Assembly: GCA_022825505.1 (NCBI GenBank)
Contig: JAJDWR010000008.1
Location: 1 to 64,000 of the forward strand
Source: Gammaproteobacteria bacterium
GTDB taxonomy: Bacteria; Pseudomonadota; Gammaproteobacteria; Steroidobacterales; Rariloculaceae
Direction of reading: 5' to 3'
Length of the DNA stretch: 64,000 nucleotides
Of this stretch, positions 26,125 through 35,348 are shown piece after piece (within the stretch, counting starts at the first letter, position 1; every line of letters begins with the position of its first letter). The translations under genes were made by a program, and so were the position numbers. The notes under the pieces were generated by a model, which worked only from the letters and a program-made list of their open reading frames with translations, had not been told where the DNA came from and did no database searches.

Positions 26125-27252
26125 TCAATAGCCGTTGTTCCGCGCGATTTGCGCCTCGATATAAGCCTGGACCTCCGGCGTGACATCCGCGGTGGCGTCG
26201 AGAATCGCGGTCGCGCGTTCCGCGTCCACGTGGTCGGGCACGTAACTGAGAATGCGCACGGCCTCTTCCCGGAACGCCCCGGTGGCGAGGGTGGGGCCGA
26301 TCACCGCCCGGAATTCCTCGATGGCTCGCGGGTCCATGCGCGGCGGCCCCAGGAAGACGTGCTGCATGGTCTGGTCGATCTCGATCATGGTCCGGATGGC
26401 GTCCCAGTTGGTTCCCGACGGCGCCGAGCCGTGGACGGACTCGTAGAGTTCGTCGATGGTGGGGATGTCGGGCACCAGCGGGCTCTTGACCAGTTCCCCG
26501 TCCGCGTTCAGCAGCGGCAGGCTGAACAGCGGTGCGTTCAGGTCCTGCTGTTCGAACATCGGCACCACCTCGTTGAGATAGGCGTGGGCCGCGTCGGTGG
26601 CCATGTTCACCTCGCCGCTGAGCACCGCGGCGCGGATCTTGCCGCTGCCGGGATAGCCGCCGACGAAGTGGTAGTCCGTGCCGATCAGGTCGAGTCCCAG
26701 GGTGCTGGCGATCATGCGGCCGTGCTCCGCGGAGATGCCGCCGAAGATCAGGCCTTCGGCCCGGAGCACGTCGGCGGGGGTCTGGATGCCCCCGTCCAGC
26801 ATGTCCTTGCGCACGTAGGTGACCAGCGGCGCCAGTTGCACGCCGCCCAGCACGGTGAACTGGTTGTACTTGAAAGAGTGTCCCGGGAACTCGAGCAACT
26901 CGCCCAGGGAGGAGCGCGGGCCGTAATAGAGTGTCGTGCCGTCTCTCGGGGCCTTCAGCAGCACGAAGATGTGCGCCGACATCATGGAGGCGCCGGGCAT
27001 GTTGCGCACGACGACATTGGGGTTGCCCTCCAGGTTCAACTCCAGGTGCTTGGCCAGCAGCCGTCCGACAGTGGTGCCGCCGGCGGAGGCGTCGAGCCCC
27101 ATGATCAGGGTGATGGTTTCGCCATCGTAGTAGCCCTGGGCCAGGGCGGTACTGACGGGCGAGCCTGCTGCCAGGGTCACGCCCAGCAGGGCCAGCCCCA
27201 GGTGAGCGCTTCGCCGGGCCCGGTTGGCGGTGTCGATTAGGTGGTTCCGCAT
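26125..27252 (-). CDS. TctC-like periplasmic binding protein (Bug family) of a tripartite transporter
   Basis: A 375-residue protein with a signal peptide ending STALAQG. It follows the TctC plan: YYDGETITLIMG, the ligand-loop region with GGTTVGRLLAKHL, NVVVRNMPGA and TLYYGPR. The start ATG at 27252 has AGGA upstream; the open frame to 27357 lacks signal-like sequence. It binds a carboxylate or related ligand and hands it to a TctAB permease, most simply the one at 20537-22573, with the protease genes between. It is divergent from the ABC transporter operon. Confidence 0.85.
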   Translation of the reverse strand: MRNHLIDTANRARRSAHLGLALLGVTLAAGSPVSTALAQGYYDGETITLIMGLDASAGGTTVGRLLAKHLELNLEGNPNVVVRNMPGASMMSAHIFVLLKAPRDGTTLYYGPRSSLGELLEFPGHSFKYNQFTVLGGVQLAPLVTYVRKDMLDGGIQTPADVLRAEGLIFGGISAEHGRMIASTLGLDLIGTDYHFVGGYPGSGKIRAAVLSGEVNMATDAAHAYLNEVVPMFEQQDLNAPLFSLPLLNADGELVKSPLVPDIPTIDELYESVHGSAPSGTNWDAIRTMIEIDQTMQHVFLGPPRMDPRAIEEFRAVIGPTLATGAFREEAVRILSYVPDHVDAERATAILDATADVTPEVQAYIEAQIARNNGY

Positions 27253-27395
27253 GGATCGATCCTGTTGATTCGCGTGTCGTTGTCTGTGCTGCGTCATCGA
27301 GCAAAGTAGAATATACGAATTCGCGGTGGACCGCTTGTCCGCCGCACGCAATGGCATCGCCGTGAGTGCACGGCGCTTGGAGAAACGGTGGCCCG

Positions 27396-28142
27396 ATGGC
27401 CGGCAGGCGACCCATCATCGAAATCCGCAACGTCGACAAGTACTTCGGCGAGTTTCAGGCGCTGAACGATGTCAGCCTGACGATTCATGCCGGGGAACGC
27501 GTGGTGATCTGCGGCCCGTCCGGATCCGGGAAGTCGACGCTCCTGAGGTGCATCAACCGCCTCGAGGAACCGTCCGCGGGCAGGCTGACCGTGGACGGGA
27601 TCGAGCTGACCGGCGCGAAAGACACCCTGCGCCGCGTGCGCACGGAAGTGGGGATGGTGTTCCAGCAGTTCAACCTGTTTCCTCACCTGACGGTGCTGGA
27701 GAACCTGACGCTGGGCCCCATGCGCGTGCGCAGGATTTCAAGGTCCGAGGCCACGGAACGCGCCCGCAAGTACCTCGACCGCGTGCACATCCCGGAGCAG
27801 GCGGAAAAGTACCCGTCCGAGCTGTCCGGCGGCCAGCAGCAGCGGGTGGCGATCGCGCGGTCGCTGTGCATGGAGCCGCGCATCATGCTGTTCGACGAAC
27901 CGACGTCGGCGCTCGACCCGGAGATGATCAACGAGGTGCTGGACGTCATGGTGGAACTGGCGGGCAGCGGCATGACCATGGTCTGCGTCACCCACGAGAT
28001 GGGTTTCGCCCGCAAGGTCGCCGACACGATGGTGTTCATGGACGAAGGCGAGATCGTCGAATCCTCGCCGCCCGATGCCTTCTTTTCCAGGCCGTCCAGC
28101 AAGCGCTGCCGGCAGTTCCTCGACCGGATACTGGAGCACTAG
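27396..28142 (+). CDS. Polar amino-acid ABC transporter ATP-binding protein
   Basis: A 248-residue ATPase of the GlnQ/HisP type. Walker A is GPSGSGKS (residues 40-47), followed by the Q-loop VFQQFNLFPHLTV, signature LSGGQQQR, Walker B IMLFDEPTSALDP and switch VTHEM. The ATG at 27396 gives a normal N-terminus; a GTG at 27366 is also in frame. Its stop codon shares a base with the GTG start of the next permease gene. It is the first gene of a five-gene unit: ATPase, permease, two binding proteins, permease. Confidence 0.95.
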   Translation: MAGRRPIIEIRNVDKYFGEFQALNDVSLTIHAGERVVICGPSGSGKSTLLRCINRLEEPSAGRLTVDGIELTGAKDTLRRVRTEVGMVFQQFNLFPHLTVLENLTLGPMRVRRISRSEATERARKYLDRVHIPEQAEKYPSELSGGQQQRVAIARSLCMEPRIMLFDEPTSALDPEMINEVLDVMVELAGSGMTMVCVTHEMGFARKVADTMVFMDEGEIVESSPPDAFFSRPSSKRCRQFLDRILEH

Positions 28143-28927
28143 TGCCGGAACTCGTGAAAACCAGGGCCATTCCGGTGGTGCTCTACCTCATCGTCATGTA
28201 CCTGCTGGTGCGGGTTTCGCTGACCGGGGCGGAAGCCATGGGCTACAACTGGCAGTGGTACCGCATCCCCGACTATCTCTTCCGGCTGACCGACGACGGC
28301 TTCCAGTGGGGCGAGATTTCCCTCGGCCTGGTAACGACCCTGACGCTGTCGCTGCAGGCATTCCTGATCGCCCTGGCGGCGGGCCTGATCGTCGCGCTGT
28401 TGAGGCTTTCCGACCTGGTGGTGGGGTCCGCGCTGGCAGTGGCGTTTCTCGAATTCGTACGCAACATGCCGCTGCTGGTGCTGCTGTACCTGTTCTACTA
28501 TGTGCTCGGACCGATCTTCGGGCTGGACCGCTACGCAGCGTCGGTTCTCTGCCTGGGGATCTACCACGCTGCGCTGGTGTCGGAGATTTTCAGGGCGGGA
28601 ATCCAGGCGGTGAGTACCGGACAGTGGGAGGCTGCCCGGTCCATCGGCCTGTCAACAGGTCAGGCCTACCGATTCGTGGTCCTTCCGCAATCGATAAAGT
28701 TCATGCTGCCGCCCATGGCGGGCGAAGCGGTGCACATCGTGAAGAGTTCCGCTATCGTCAGCGTGATCGCGGTGGTCGAACTGACCACCACGGGAAGGAA
28801 TATCATTGCCGACACCTACCTGAGCTTCGAGGTCTGGTTTACGGTAGCGGCGGTGTACCTGGCGATCACGCTGACGCTGTCGATATTCGTCACGTTTCTG
28901 GAGAAACGCTATGCGGTCAAGAGCTAG
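28142..28927 (+). CDS. Polar amino-acid ABC transporter permease, first subunit
   Basis: A 261-residue HisM/GlnP-type permease, starting at a GTG that overlaps the ATPase stop by one base. It has about five hydrophobic helices and the EAA loop EIFRAGIQAVSTGQWEAARS, which contacts the ATPase. An unusual N-terminal periplasmic segment (YNWQWYRIPDYLFRL) is shared with the second permease of the unit (EWRWEIIPNYLLRF), which argues that the two form a heterodimer. The next gene overlaps its end by 17 bases. Confidence 0.92.
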   Translation: MPELVKTRAIPVVLYLIVMYLLVRVSLTGAEAMGYNWQWYRIPDYLFRLTDDGFQWGEISLGLVTTLTLSLQAFLIALAAGLIVALLRLSDLVVGSALAVAFLEFVRNMPLLVLLYLFYYVLGPIFGLDRYAASVLCLGIYHAALVSEIFRAGIQAVSTGQWEAARSIGLSTGQAYRFVVLPQSIKFMLPPMAGEAVHIVKSSAIVSVIAVVELTTTGRNIIADTYLSFEVWFTVAAVYLAITLTLSIFVTFLEKRYAVKS

Positions 28928-29840
28928 CGGCATTTGCGGCGGGATTCGCCGCGCAGACGCCCGGCCCACCGGCGCGCAGTCCACGCGGTTGTTCCATGCG
29001 AGCCCGCGGTCGAGGATCGGGAGCCTCCTGGGAGCGGTTCTCGCGACCGCCGCGTTGGCGGGCACGGCGGCTACGGTCCAGGCGCAAAGCGCCCGTCAGG
29101 AGCTGTCCGCCGAGAGCGTCATCGAGACCATCAAGCAGCGGCGCGCCATCAAGATCGGCCTGTCGCTGTTCATGCCCTGGGCAATGCGGGACCGCAACGG
29201 CGAGCTGATCGGCTTCGAGATCGACGTGGGCCGCAGGCTGGCCGAAGACATGGGCGTGGAGGCGGAGTTCGTTCCCACGGCCTGGGACGGCATCATCCCG
29301 GCGCTCATCTCGGGGAAGTTCGACGTCATCATCAGCGGCATGTCGATCACGCCGCAGCGAAACCTGACGGTGAATTTCACCCGGCCCTATGCTTCCACCG
29401 GGGCGACGATCGTGGCCAATCGCCGGTTGACCGATGGCTTTTCCCTTGAGGATTACAACAGCCCGGACGTGTCGTTCGCGGTTCGCCGCGCCACCCTGGC
29501 CGCCGTCGTCGTCGCCAACACCTTCCCGGACGCGGAAATGCTCCAGTTCGACGACGAGATCGCGACGGTGCAGGAGGTGTTGAACGGCAACGCCCATGCC
29601 ACCATCGCCTCGGAGCCTGCGCCGTCCCGCTTCGCCAGAACCTATCCGGACATTCTTCACGTGCCCTTCGATCGACTGTTCGATGAACAGAGCGAGGGGT
29701 TTGCCGTGCGCAAGGGCGATCCCGATGCGCTGAACTTCTTCAATCACTGGATCGCAATCTACTCGCGGTCGGGATGGTTACAGGAGCGCCACGACTACTG
29801 GTTCAAGAGCGATGCCTGGGATGACCAGGTCGCGCAGTAG
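28911..29840 (+). CDS. ABC transporter substrate-binding protein, family 3, copy 1
   Basis: A 309-residue periplasmic binding protein. The signal segment lies unusually far in (SLLGAVLATAALAG, about residues 38-52) because the start overlaps the permease gene; a later TTG start is possible. The domain shows GFEIDVGRRLAEDMGV, FVPTAWDGIIPALISGKFD and MSITPQRNLTVNFTRPY, the family-3 pattern for polar amino acids. It is a close duplicate of the next gene (most of the mature sequence is identical or similar), so a tandem duplication is likely. Confidence 0.92.
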   Translation: MRSRASGICGGIRRADARPTGAQSTRLFHASPRSRIGSLLGAVLATAALAGTAATVQAQSARQELSAESVIETIKQRRAIKIGLSLFMPWAMRDRNGELIGFEIDVGRRLAEDMGVEAEFVPTAWDGIIPALISGKFDVIISGMSITPQRNLTVNFTRPYASTGATIVANRRLTDGFSLEDYNSPDVSFAVRRATLAAVVVANTFPDAEMLQFDDEIATVQEVLNGNAHATIASEPAPSRFARTYPDILHVPFDRLFDEQSEGFAVRKGDPDALNFFNHWIAIYSRSGWLQERHDYWFKSDAWDDQVAQ

Positions 29841-29858
29841 GCGGCGCGGGAGGTGCTT

Positions 29859-30689
29859 ATGTTGATCGGGCGCAGGCTGGCGATGGGACTGGTGGCTGTA
29901 TTGTTGGCGGTGTCCGTACCGACCGTTCCGGCACAGACTGCCCGCCAGGAACTGTCCGCGGAAAGCGTCATCGAGACGGTCAAGCGGCGCGGGGTCATCA
30001 AGATCGGCCTGTCGCTGTTCATGCCCTGGTCCATGCGCGACCGCAACGGCGACCTGATCGGATTCGAAATCGATGTCGGGCGCAAACTGGCCGAGGACAT
30101 GGGCGTGGACGTGGAGTTCGTCCCGACCTCCTGGGACGGCATCATCCCGGCGCTGGTCACGGGAAAGTTCGACACGATCATCAGCGGCCTGTCGATCACG
30201 CCGCAACGCAACCTGACGGTGAACTTTACCGATCCGTACGCCTATTCCGGATCGACGCTGCTGGCCAATAGCCGGTTGACCGAAGGCTTCACGATCGATG
30301 ATTTCAACAGCCCGGACGTAACGATCGCCGCCCGGCGCGCGTCCACCAGCGCGATCGCGGCCGCCAGCCACTTCCCGCTTGCCGAACTCCTGCTGTTCGA
30401 CGACGACGGGGCCACGGTGCAGGAAGTGCTGAACGGCAGCGCCCACGCGACCATGAACAAGGAGCCCACCCCGTCCCGGGAATTACGCCGGTACCCGGAC
30501 ACGCTCCATATTCCATTCGACGTCGTATTCGATCAGACGGGGGAGGCCTTTGCCGTGCGCAAGGGCGACCCCGATGCGCTGAACTTCTTCAATCACTGGA
30601 TTGCGAACCACTGGCGGAGCGGCTGGTTGCAGGAGCGCCAGGATTACTGGTTCACCACCGAAGACTGGGCCGGCCGGGTGGTGCAGTAG
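29859..30689 (+). CDS. ABC transporter substrate-binding protein, family 3, copy 2
   Basis: A 276-residue paralogue of the preceding gene, with a normal signal peptide ending VPAQTAR. The ATG at 29859 has GGGAGG five bases upstream. It shares GLSLFMPW, RDRNG, GFEIDVG, SWDGIIPALVTGKFD and the C-terminal GDPDALNFFNHWIA with copy 1. Differences cluster around the region after NLTVNFT (DPYAYSGSTLLANSRL against RPYASTGATIVANRRL), next to where the ligand binds, so the two may differ in ligand preference. The spacing to copy 1 is 18 bases. Confidence 0.92.
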   Translation: MLIGRRLAMGLVAVLLAVSVPTVPAQTARQELSAESVIETVKRRGVIKIGLSLFMPWSMRDRNGDLIGFEIDVGRKLAEDMGVDVEFVPTSWDGIIPALVTGKFDTIISGLSITPQRNLTVNFTDPYAYSGSTLLANSRLTEGFTIDDFNSPDVTIAARRASTSAIAAASHFPLAELLLFDDDGATVQEVLNGSAHATMNKEPTPSRELRRYPDTLHIPFDVVFDQTGEAFAVRKGDPDALNFFNHWIANHWRSGWLQERQDYWFTTEDWAGRVVQ

Positions 30690-30701
30690 GCGGATGCGGC
30701 C

Positions 30702-31592
30702 GTGCGCGACCTGATCCGGCGCCTCACCTGGCTCGACGTCGTCCTGCTCGCCGTCGTGGCGGCGGCCGTCGCCTGGGTCGGGCTGCGGATCCAGGGCACG
30801 CTGAACTACGAGTGGCGCTGGGAGATCATCCCCAACTACCTGTTGCGCTTCGACGAGCAGAACGGCCGCTGGGTCGCCAACCTGCTGCTGCAGGGCCTGG
30901 TCACCACGGTGCGGATCGCCCTCTACGCCAGTGTCCTGGCGCTGGCACTGGGCGTGATGATCGGCATTGGGCGAACGGTGAAAAACCTGACGGTGCGGAT
31001 GCTGGCCCGCACCTACGTGGAACTGCTGCGCAATATCCCGCCGGTGGTGGTCATCTTCATCTTCTTCTTCTTTCTCTCCGAGCAGCTCATCGTGGCGTTC
31101 AATATCGAGGGCTGGGCGCGGGGGATTGCGCAGGGCGACTCGGCGGGCGCCTGGACGTTTCTGTTCGGCGACATGCGGCTGTTCCCGTCGATGATCTCGG
31201 GCGTTGTGGTGCTGGCGCTCTTCGAAAGCGCCTTCGTGGGCGAGATCGTGCGCGCCGGCATCGAATCCGTCGGCCGGGGCCAGCGGGAGGCCGCCGGTTC
31301 GCTGGGCCTCAGCCGGGTCGACGAGCTGCGCTTCGTCGTGCTGCCGCAGGCCACGAGGCGTGTGCTGCCGCCGCTGGCAAACCAGTTCATCAGCCTGGTC
31401 AAGGACAGCTCGATCATCTCCCTCATCTCCGTGCAGGAACTGACCTACAAGACGGTGGAACTGGTTTCGTCCACGCGTGCGATCTTCGAAGCCTGGATCA
31501 CCACGGCGTTGCTCTACTTCGTGCTGTGCTTCTGCCTCTCGCTCCTGTTCAGGCGCCTGGAACGGCAGGGCCGGACCGAAATGCGGGCCTGA
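30702..31592 (+). CDS. Polar amino-acid ABC transporter permease, second subunit
   Basis: A 296-residue HisQ/GltK-type permease that starts at a GTG 12 bases after the second binding protein. Helices are visible at about 11-29, 62-92, 107-129, 165-185 and 265-285. The EAA loop reads EIVRAGIESVGRGQREAAGS. An insertion of about 40 residues between two helices (FNIEGWARGIAQGDSAG region) lengthens it relative to the first permease. It closes the five-gene transport unit. Confidence 0.92.
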   Translation: MRDLIRRLTWLDVVLLAVVAAAVAWVGLRIQGTLNYEWRWEIIPNYLLRFDEQNGRWVANLLLQGLVTTVRIALYASVLALALGVMIGIGRTVKNLTVRMLARTYVELLRNIPPVVVIFIFFFFLSEQLIVAFNIEGWARGIAQGDSAGAWTFLFGDMRLFPSMISGVVVLALFESAFVGEIVRAGIESVGRGQREAAGSLGLSRVDELRFVVLPQATRRVLPPLANQFISLVKDSSIISLISVQELTYKTVELVSSTRAIFEAWITTALLYFVLCFCLSLLFRRLERQGRTEMRA

Positions 31593-31646
31593 ATCGTTCG
31601 TGCAATAATCGCGGGCAAAGTCACCGACTACAGCGAGGGCGTTCGC

Positions 31647-32831
31647 ATGTCTGGCCGCAAATTATCTCTGGTCGCGCTGGGAGGCCTGATTGGCCTCGCA
31701 GCTACCGGCACGGTTTCTGCCCAGGGGCAGATTTACGAATCCGCGGAACACAGCTTCCGCGTGGTGACGGTGGCGGAGGATATCCAGCACCCGTGGAGCA
31801 TGGCCTTTCTGCCGGACGGCGACATGCTGTTTACCCAGCGGACGGGGGAATTGCGCATCGTTCGCGATGGCGTGTTGCTGCCGGATCCGGTCGAGGGCGT
31901 TCCCGAAACGCGCGTGATCAACCAGGGCGGGCTCCAGGAAATCGCGGTGCACCCGGACTTCGGGAACAACCGCATCGTCTACCTGAGCTACTCCAAGCCC
32001 AACCGTTCCCGGGGCACTACGGCCCTGGTCCGCGCCCGCTTCGAGAACGACCGGCTCAACGACGTGGAGGAAATCTTCGAGGCCAATGCCTGGAACGAGA
32101 CCGGCGGCCATTTCGGCGCCAAGATCGCCTTCGACGAGGACGGCTACCTGTTCATGTCCGTGGGCGACCGGCAGTCGCCTCCCAGGGGTAACCTGGAGAG
32201 GCATCCGGCACAGGACCTCGGCACCCACTTCGGCACCATCGTCCGCCTCATGGACGACGGCTCCGTGCCCGACGACAATCCCTTCGTGGGCCATGCCACG
32301 GCGCTGCCGGAAATCTGGAGCTACGGGCACCGCAATCCCCAGGGGCTGGCCTTCCATCCGGAAACCGGCGACCTCTGGTCCACCGAGCACGGACCCCAGG
32401 GCGGTGACGAACTGAACCTCATCCTGCCGGGCGTCAACTACGGCTGGCCGGTGATCGGTTACGGCGTGAATTACCGTTCCGGTTCACGCATCCACGCCAG
32501 CGGCGAGCGCGAGGGCATGGAGCAGCCCAGGACATTCTGGATTCCCTCCATCGGCGCTTCGGGGTTGATCGTCTACGACGGCGACGCCTTCCCCGAATGG
32601 CGCGGCGATATCTTCGCCGGCGGGCTGGCGGCCACGCACCGCCGGCTCTCGCGCATCACCGTCGACGACGACGGGCGGGTCATGACCCAGGAGTCGTTGC
32701 TGCACGGCGTGTTCCGTATCCGGGATGTCCGCGAGGGACCCGACGGATTCATCTACCTGGCCACGGACAATCGCGCCGGCGGACTCACCGACATCGTCCG
32801 AATGGAGCCGGCAGTCCAGGCCACCTATTGA
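31647..32831 (+). CDS. PQQ-dependent sugar dehydrogenase (soluble aldose dehydrogenase type)
   Basis: A 394-residue protein with a signal peptide ending TVSAQGQ. The beta-propeller of the GSDH/YliI family is recognised by HPWSMAFLPDGDMLFTQRTG, GGLQEIAVHPDF, GAKIAFDEDGYLFMSVGDR, EIWSYGHRNPQGLAFHP, TEHGPQGGDELNLI and NYGWPVIGYG. These include the catalytic His in the GGLQEIAVHP type segment and the Arg/Asn/His residues that bind PQQ and calcium. It oxidises sugars in the periplasm. No PQQ biosynthesis genes are visible in the window. Confidence 0.93.
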   Translation: MSGRKLSLVALGGLIGLAATGTVSAQGQIYESAEHSFRVVTVAEDIQHPWSMAFLPDGDMLFTQRTGELRIVRDGVLLPDPVEGVPETRVINQGGLQEIAVHPDFGNNRIVYLSYSKPNRSRGTTALVRARFENDRLNDVEEIFEANAWNETGGHFGAKIAFDEDGYLFMSVGDRQSPPRGNLERHPAQDLGTHFGTIVRLMDDGSVPDDNPFVGHATALPEIWSYGHRNPQGLAFHPETGDLWSTEHGPQGGDELNLILPGVNYGWPVIGYGVNYRSGSRIHASGEREGMEQPRTFWIPSIGASGLIVYDGDAFPEWRGDIFAGGLAATHRRLSRITVDDDGRVMTQESLLHGVFRIRDVREGPDGFIYLATDNRAGGLTDIVRMEPAVQATY

Positions 32832-32912
32832 ATCACTAACCGATTCCGGCCCGAAGGTGGCCGCGTTTGAGCGGACTCCGGGTGATCGCGGCGTGACCAG
32901 GGGGCTCCTGCG

Positions 32913-34154
32913 CTAAAGTACCGACCGCACGCCCAGCCAGGAGAAGAACAGCAGCACGCCGGCCAGGGCCACGGTGGTGGCGGGGCGATTCCTGAATTCG
33001 GCGCCGATCCAGTCGGAGCGGCCGTTCCAGATCAGCAGGGCCAGTGCGAGGAACGGGAAGAACATCGCGCCGGTCACCGTGTAGAGTTTCTGGACGGTCT
33101 GGAATCCCCAGAACAGGCCGACCATGGGTATGGTGCCGATGATCAGCAGGTACGCGCGGTACGGTCGTCCCGACGTATCCACTGCCGGCGCCACGCCGGG
33201 TTCGATGCGGGCGCGCGTCAGGCGCCAGCAGTCCGCGAAGAGATACGGTACCGACTGCCATACGCCCAGCAGGCTGCTGAAAACCGTGCCGAAGGCGCCG
33301 ATGAGGAACAGCCACTTGCCCCACACGCCCAGCGGTCCCTCCAGCCGGTCGGCCAGTGTCACCAGCAGCGTCGTGCCCTGACCCTCGATCTCCACCGTGC
33401 TGCCGACGATGACCATGGCGACGCCGAAGACCGCCGTCATGAGGTAGCCGGCGCCCAGGTCCAGGCGGCAGATCCACAGGTCCTCGGTTCCGGTGCGGCC
33501 TTCTTCCCGCATCCAGTAGCCGTAGCAGACCACCGTCAGGGTGCCGCCGACGCCGCCGATCAGCGCCACGGTCCAGGTCAGGCCGAGGCCGCTGAAGTCG
33601 GGAATCGCCGGTACCAGGAGGCCTTGGAGCACTGTGCCGGTGCCGGGCCAGAGCGTGGCCGCGGTAATCACCACCGTGACGAACATGATCGCGATACACA
33701 CGCGCATTACCGCTTCGAAGAGACGGTAGCCGCCCTTGAGCACAAGGCCGATGCCGGCCAGGCTGCAGGCGATCCCGAACACGATCTTGCCCTGGTCCGG
33801 ATCGTCGAAATAGGGAAACAGCGCGTAGAGCGCGATGCCGCAGGCGCTCATCTGCGCCGATCCGACGAACAGCGTCCACAGCAACAGGTAAGGGAGAAAT
33901 ACCCAGATGACGGCCGGTCCGAGCCTGCGGACGAGGCCTTCCAGGAAGGTATTGCCGGTGGCCAACTGCCAGCGCGCGATGCCTTCGGTGACGACGAACT
34001 TGAGAAAGGCGCCGACAATGACCGCCCACAGCACCGCCGTGCCGAGCAGGCTGCCCACGAAGGTGCCGGTGGCCATGTCGCCGCCGCCCACGCCGGTGGC
34101 GGCCAGCAACAGGCCCGGCCCGATCGCGGCCAGAGTCAGTTTTCTATGTTGCAT
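32913..34154 (-). CDS. Nramp-family-like transporter with a divergent metal-binding helix
   Basis: A 413-residue membrane protein with about 11 hydrophobic helices in the Nramp (LeuT-fold) arrangement. The first helix reads GPGLLLAATGVGGGDMATG. In canonical Nramp transporters this region carries the DPGN motif whose Asp and Asn bind the metal; here it is GGGD. The sixth helix reads LTVVCYGYWMREEG instead of the usual AxxMPH. The substrate may therefore not be Mn2+ or Fe2+. Many bacterial genomes hold such divergent Nramp-like proteins; some Nramp relatives move Mg2+. It is monocistronic. Confidence 0.82.
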   Translation of the reverse strand: MQHRKLTLAAIGPGLLLAATGVGGGDMATGTFVGSLLGTAVLWAVIVGAFLKFVVTEGIARWQLATGNTFLEGLVRRLGPAVIWVFLPYLLLWTLFVGSAQMSACGIALYALFPYFDDPDQGKIVFGIACSLAGIGLVLKGGYRLFEAVMRVCIAIMFVTVVITAATLWPGTGTVLQGLLVPAIPDFSGLGLTWTVALIGGVGGTLTVVCYGYWMREEGRTGTEDLWICRLDLGAGYLMTAVFGVAMVIVGSTVEIEGQGTTLLVTLADRLEGPLGVWGKWLFLIGAFGTVFSSLLGVWQSVPYLFADCWRLTRARIEPGVAPAVDTSGRPYRAYLLIIGTIPMVGLFWGFQTVQKLYTVTGAMFFPFLALALLIWNGRSDWIGAEFRNRPATTVALAGVLLFFSWLGVRSVL

Positions 34155-34299
34155 CGCTCAATAATGCGCGCTCGACGAAATCCGAAACGGGACCGGGCGA
34201 GACCGTTTCGCCGGTCGCTGGCGAACAGTGTAGCGGTAACGCCGATTGAGGAGGCCGCCATTGCGCGATGGCGATTAAACGAGAGATTCGAGTCTCCGC

Positions 34300-35217
34300 T
34301 CAGAGTCCGTCGCTGACCTGCACGTCTTCAGGCGCCAGCGACAAGCCGGATGCCTTGGCCTGTTCCTCCAGCAGCACGGCGAAATCGCGCCCGCCGTGGC
34401 CGGCGTCCAGGGTACGCTGCACGAGGTCGCGGGTGAGTTGCGTCACGGGCAGCGGCACGCCCAGTTGCTCGCCGGCCGAAAGGCCCAGGTCCAGGTCCTT
34501 GCGCAGCAGTTCCGGCGTGAACGTGGGCGTCATGTCCAGGGTGACGAAAGCGGGCGTCTTGTACCGGGAGAACATCGCGCCCATGACGCTGTCGTTGATG
34601 AATTCCAGAAAATCGTGCCGGCGGACGCCGCCTTTCTCGGCGAGCACGGTGATCTCGGCAAGGCATTGGGTGTATACGCCGAGCAGCAGGTTGTGGCAGA
34701 TCTTGACCATTCTCGCGAGCTCGCCCTCGCCCACGTAGGTCACGCCCCGGCCGATTGCATCGAGATAGGGCTCGGCCATGTCGTATGCCTGTCGGGGCCC
34801 CGAGGTGACGATCGTGAGTTTGCCGGCCTTGACCACCTTGGCGTTGCCGCTGACCGGCGCGGCAAGCATGTCCACGCCGAGCCCGGCTGCCCTTGCACGC
34901 ACCTGCGCCGAGGCTTCCTCGGAAACGCTGGAGCACTCGATCAGCAGCCTGGGCTTGCGCTCGCCCGTGAGCAGGCCATTTTCGCCGAACGTGACGGAGA
35001 CAAGGTCGTTGGATGCGGAGACCATGCTGAAGACGATGTCCCGATCGCACAGTTCGCGGGGTGTGTCGACGACCTTGCCGCCGTACTCGACGAGCGGTTC
35101 GGCCTTGCTGCGCGTGCGGTTGTAGATGGTCACGTCGGCGCCCGCATCCAGCAGGCGTTTCGCCATGGAGTAGCCCATGCGTCCGGCGCCGATCCAACCG
35201 ATGGTGTATTGCTTCAT
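34300..35217 (-). CDS. NAD(P)-dependent beta-hydroxyacid dehydrogenase family oxidoreductase
   Basis: A 305-residue protein of the 3-hydroxyisobutyrate / tartronate-semialdehyde reductase family. The Rossmann motif is GWIGAGRMGYSMA, then ECSSVSEEASAQVRA, the substrate-binding APVSGNAKVVKAGKLTIVTSG, and the catalytic Lys in the segment MVKICHNLLLG. The ATG at 35217 gives the normal N-terminus, whereas the open frame continues to 35286. The substrate is a small hydroxyacid that cannot be named. It is divergent from the M20 amidohydrolase gene. Confidence 0.9.
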   Translation of the reverse strand: MKQYTIGWIGAGRMGYSMAKRLLDAGADVTIYNRTRSKAEPLVEYGGKVVDTPRELCDRDIVFSMVSASNDLVSVTFGENGLLTGERKPRLLIECSSVSEEASAQVRARAAGLGVDMLAAPVSGNAKVVKAGKLTIVTSGPRQAYDMAEPYLDAIGRGVTYVGEGELARMVKICHNLLLGVYTQCLAEITVLAEKGGVRRHDFLEFINDSVMGAMFSRYKTPAFVTLDMTPTFTPELLRKDLDLGLSAGEQLGVPLPVTQLTRDLVQRTLDAGHGGRDFAVLLEEQAKASGLSLAPEDVQVSDGL

Positions 35218-35348
35218 ATCCGTCACAATTCTTGCTCCTGTGCCAGCTTTGCGAGCGATTTGCGAGCCGCAAGGGCTGTTTGCCAACCGCGGGAAGGTGG
35301 GGCACGATTGTGACAGGATCGCCCTGGCTCTTCCACAGGTTACGTTTC

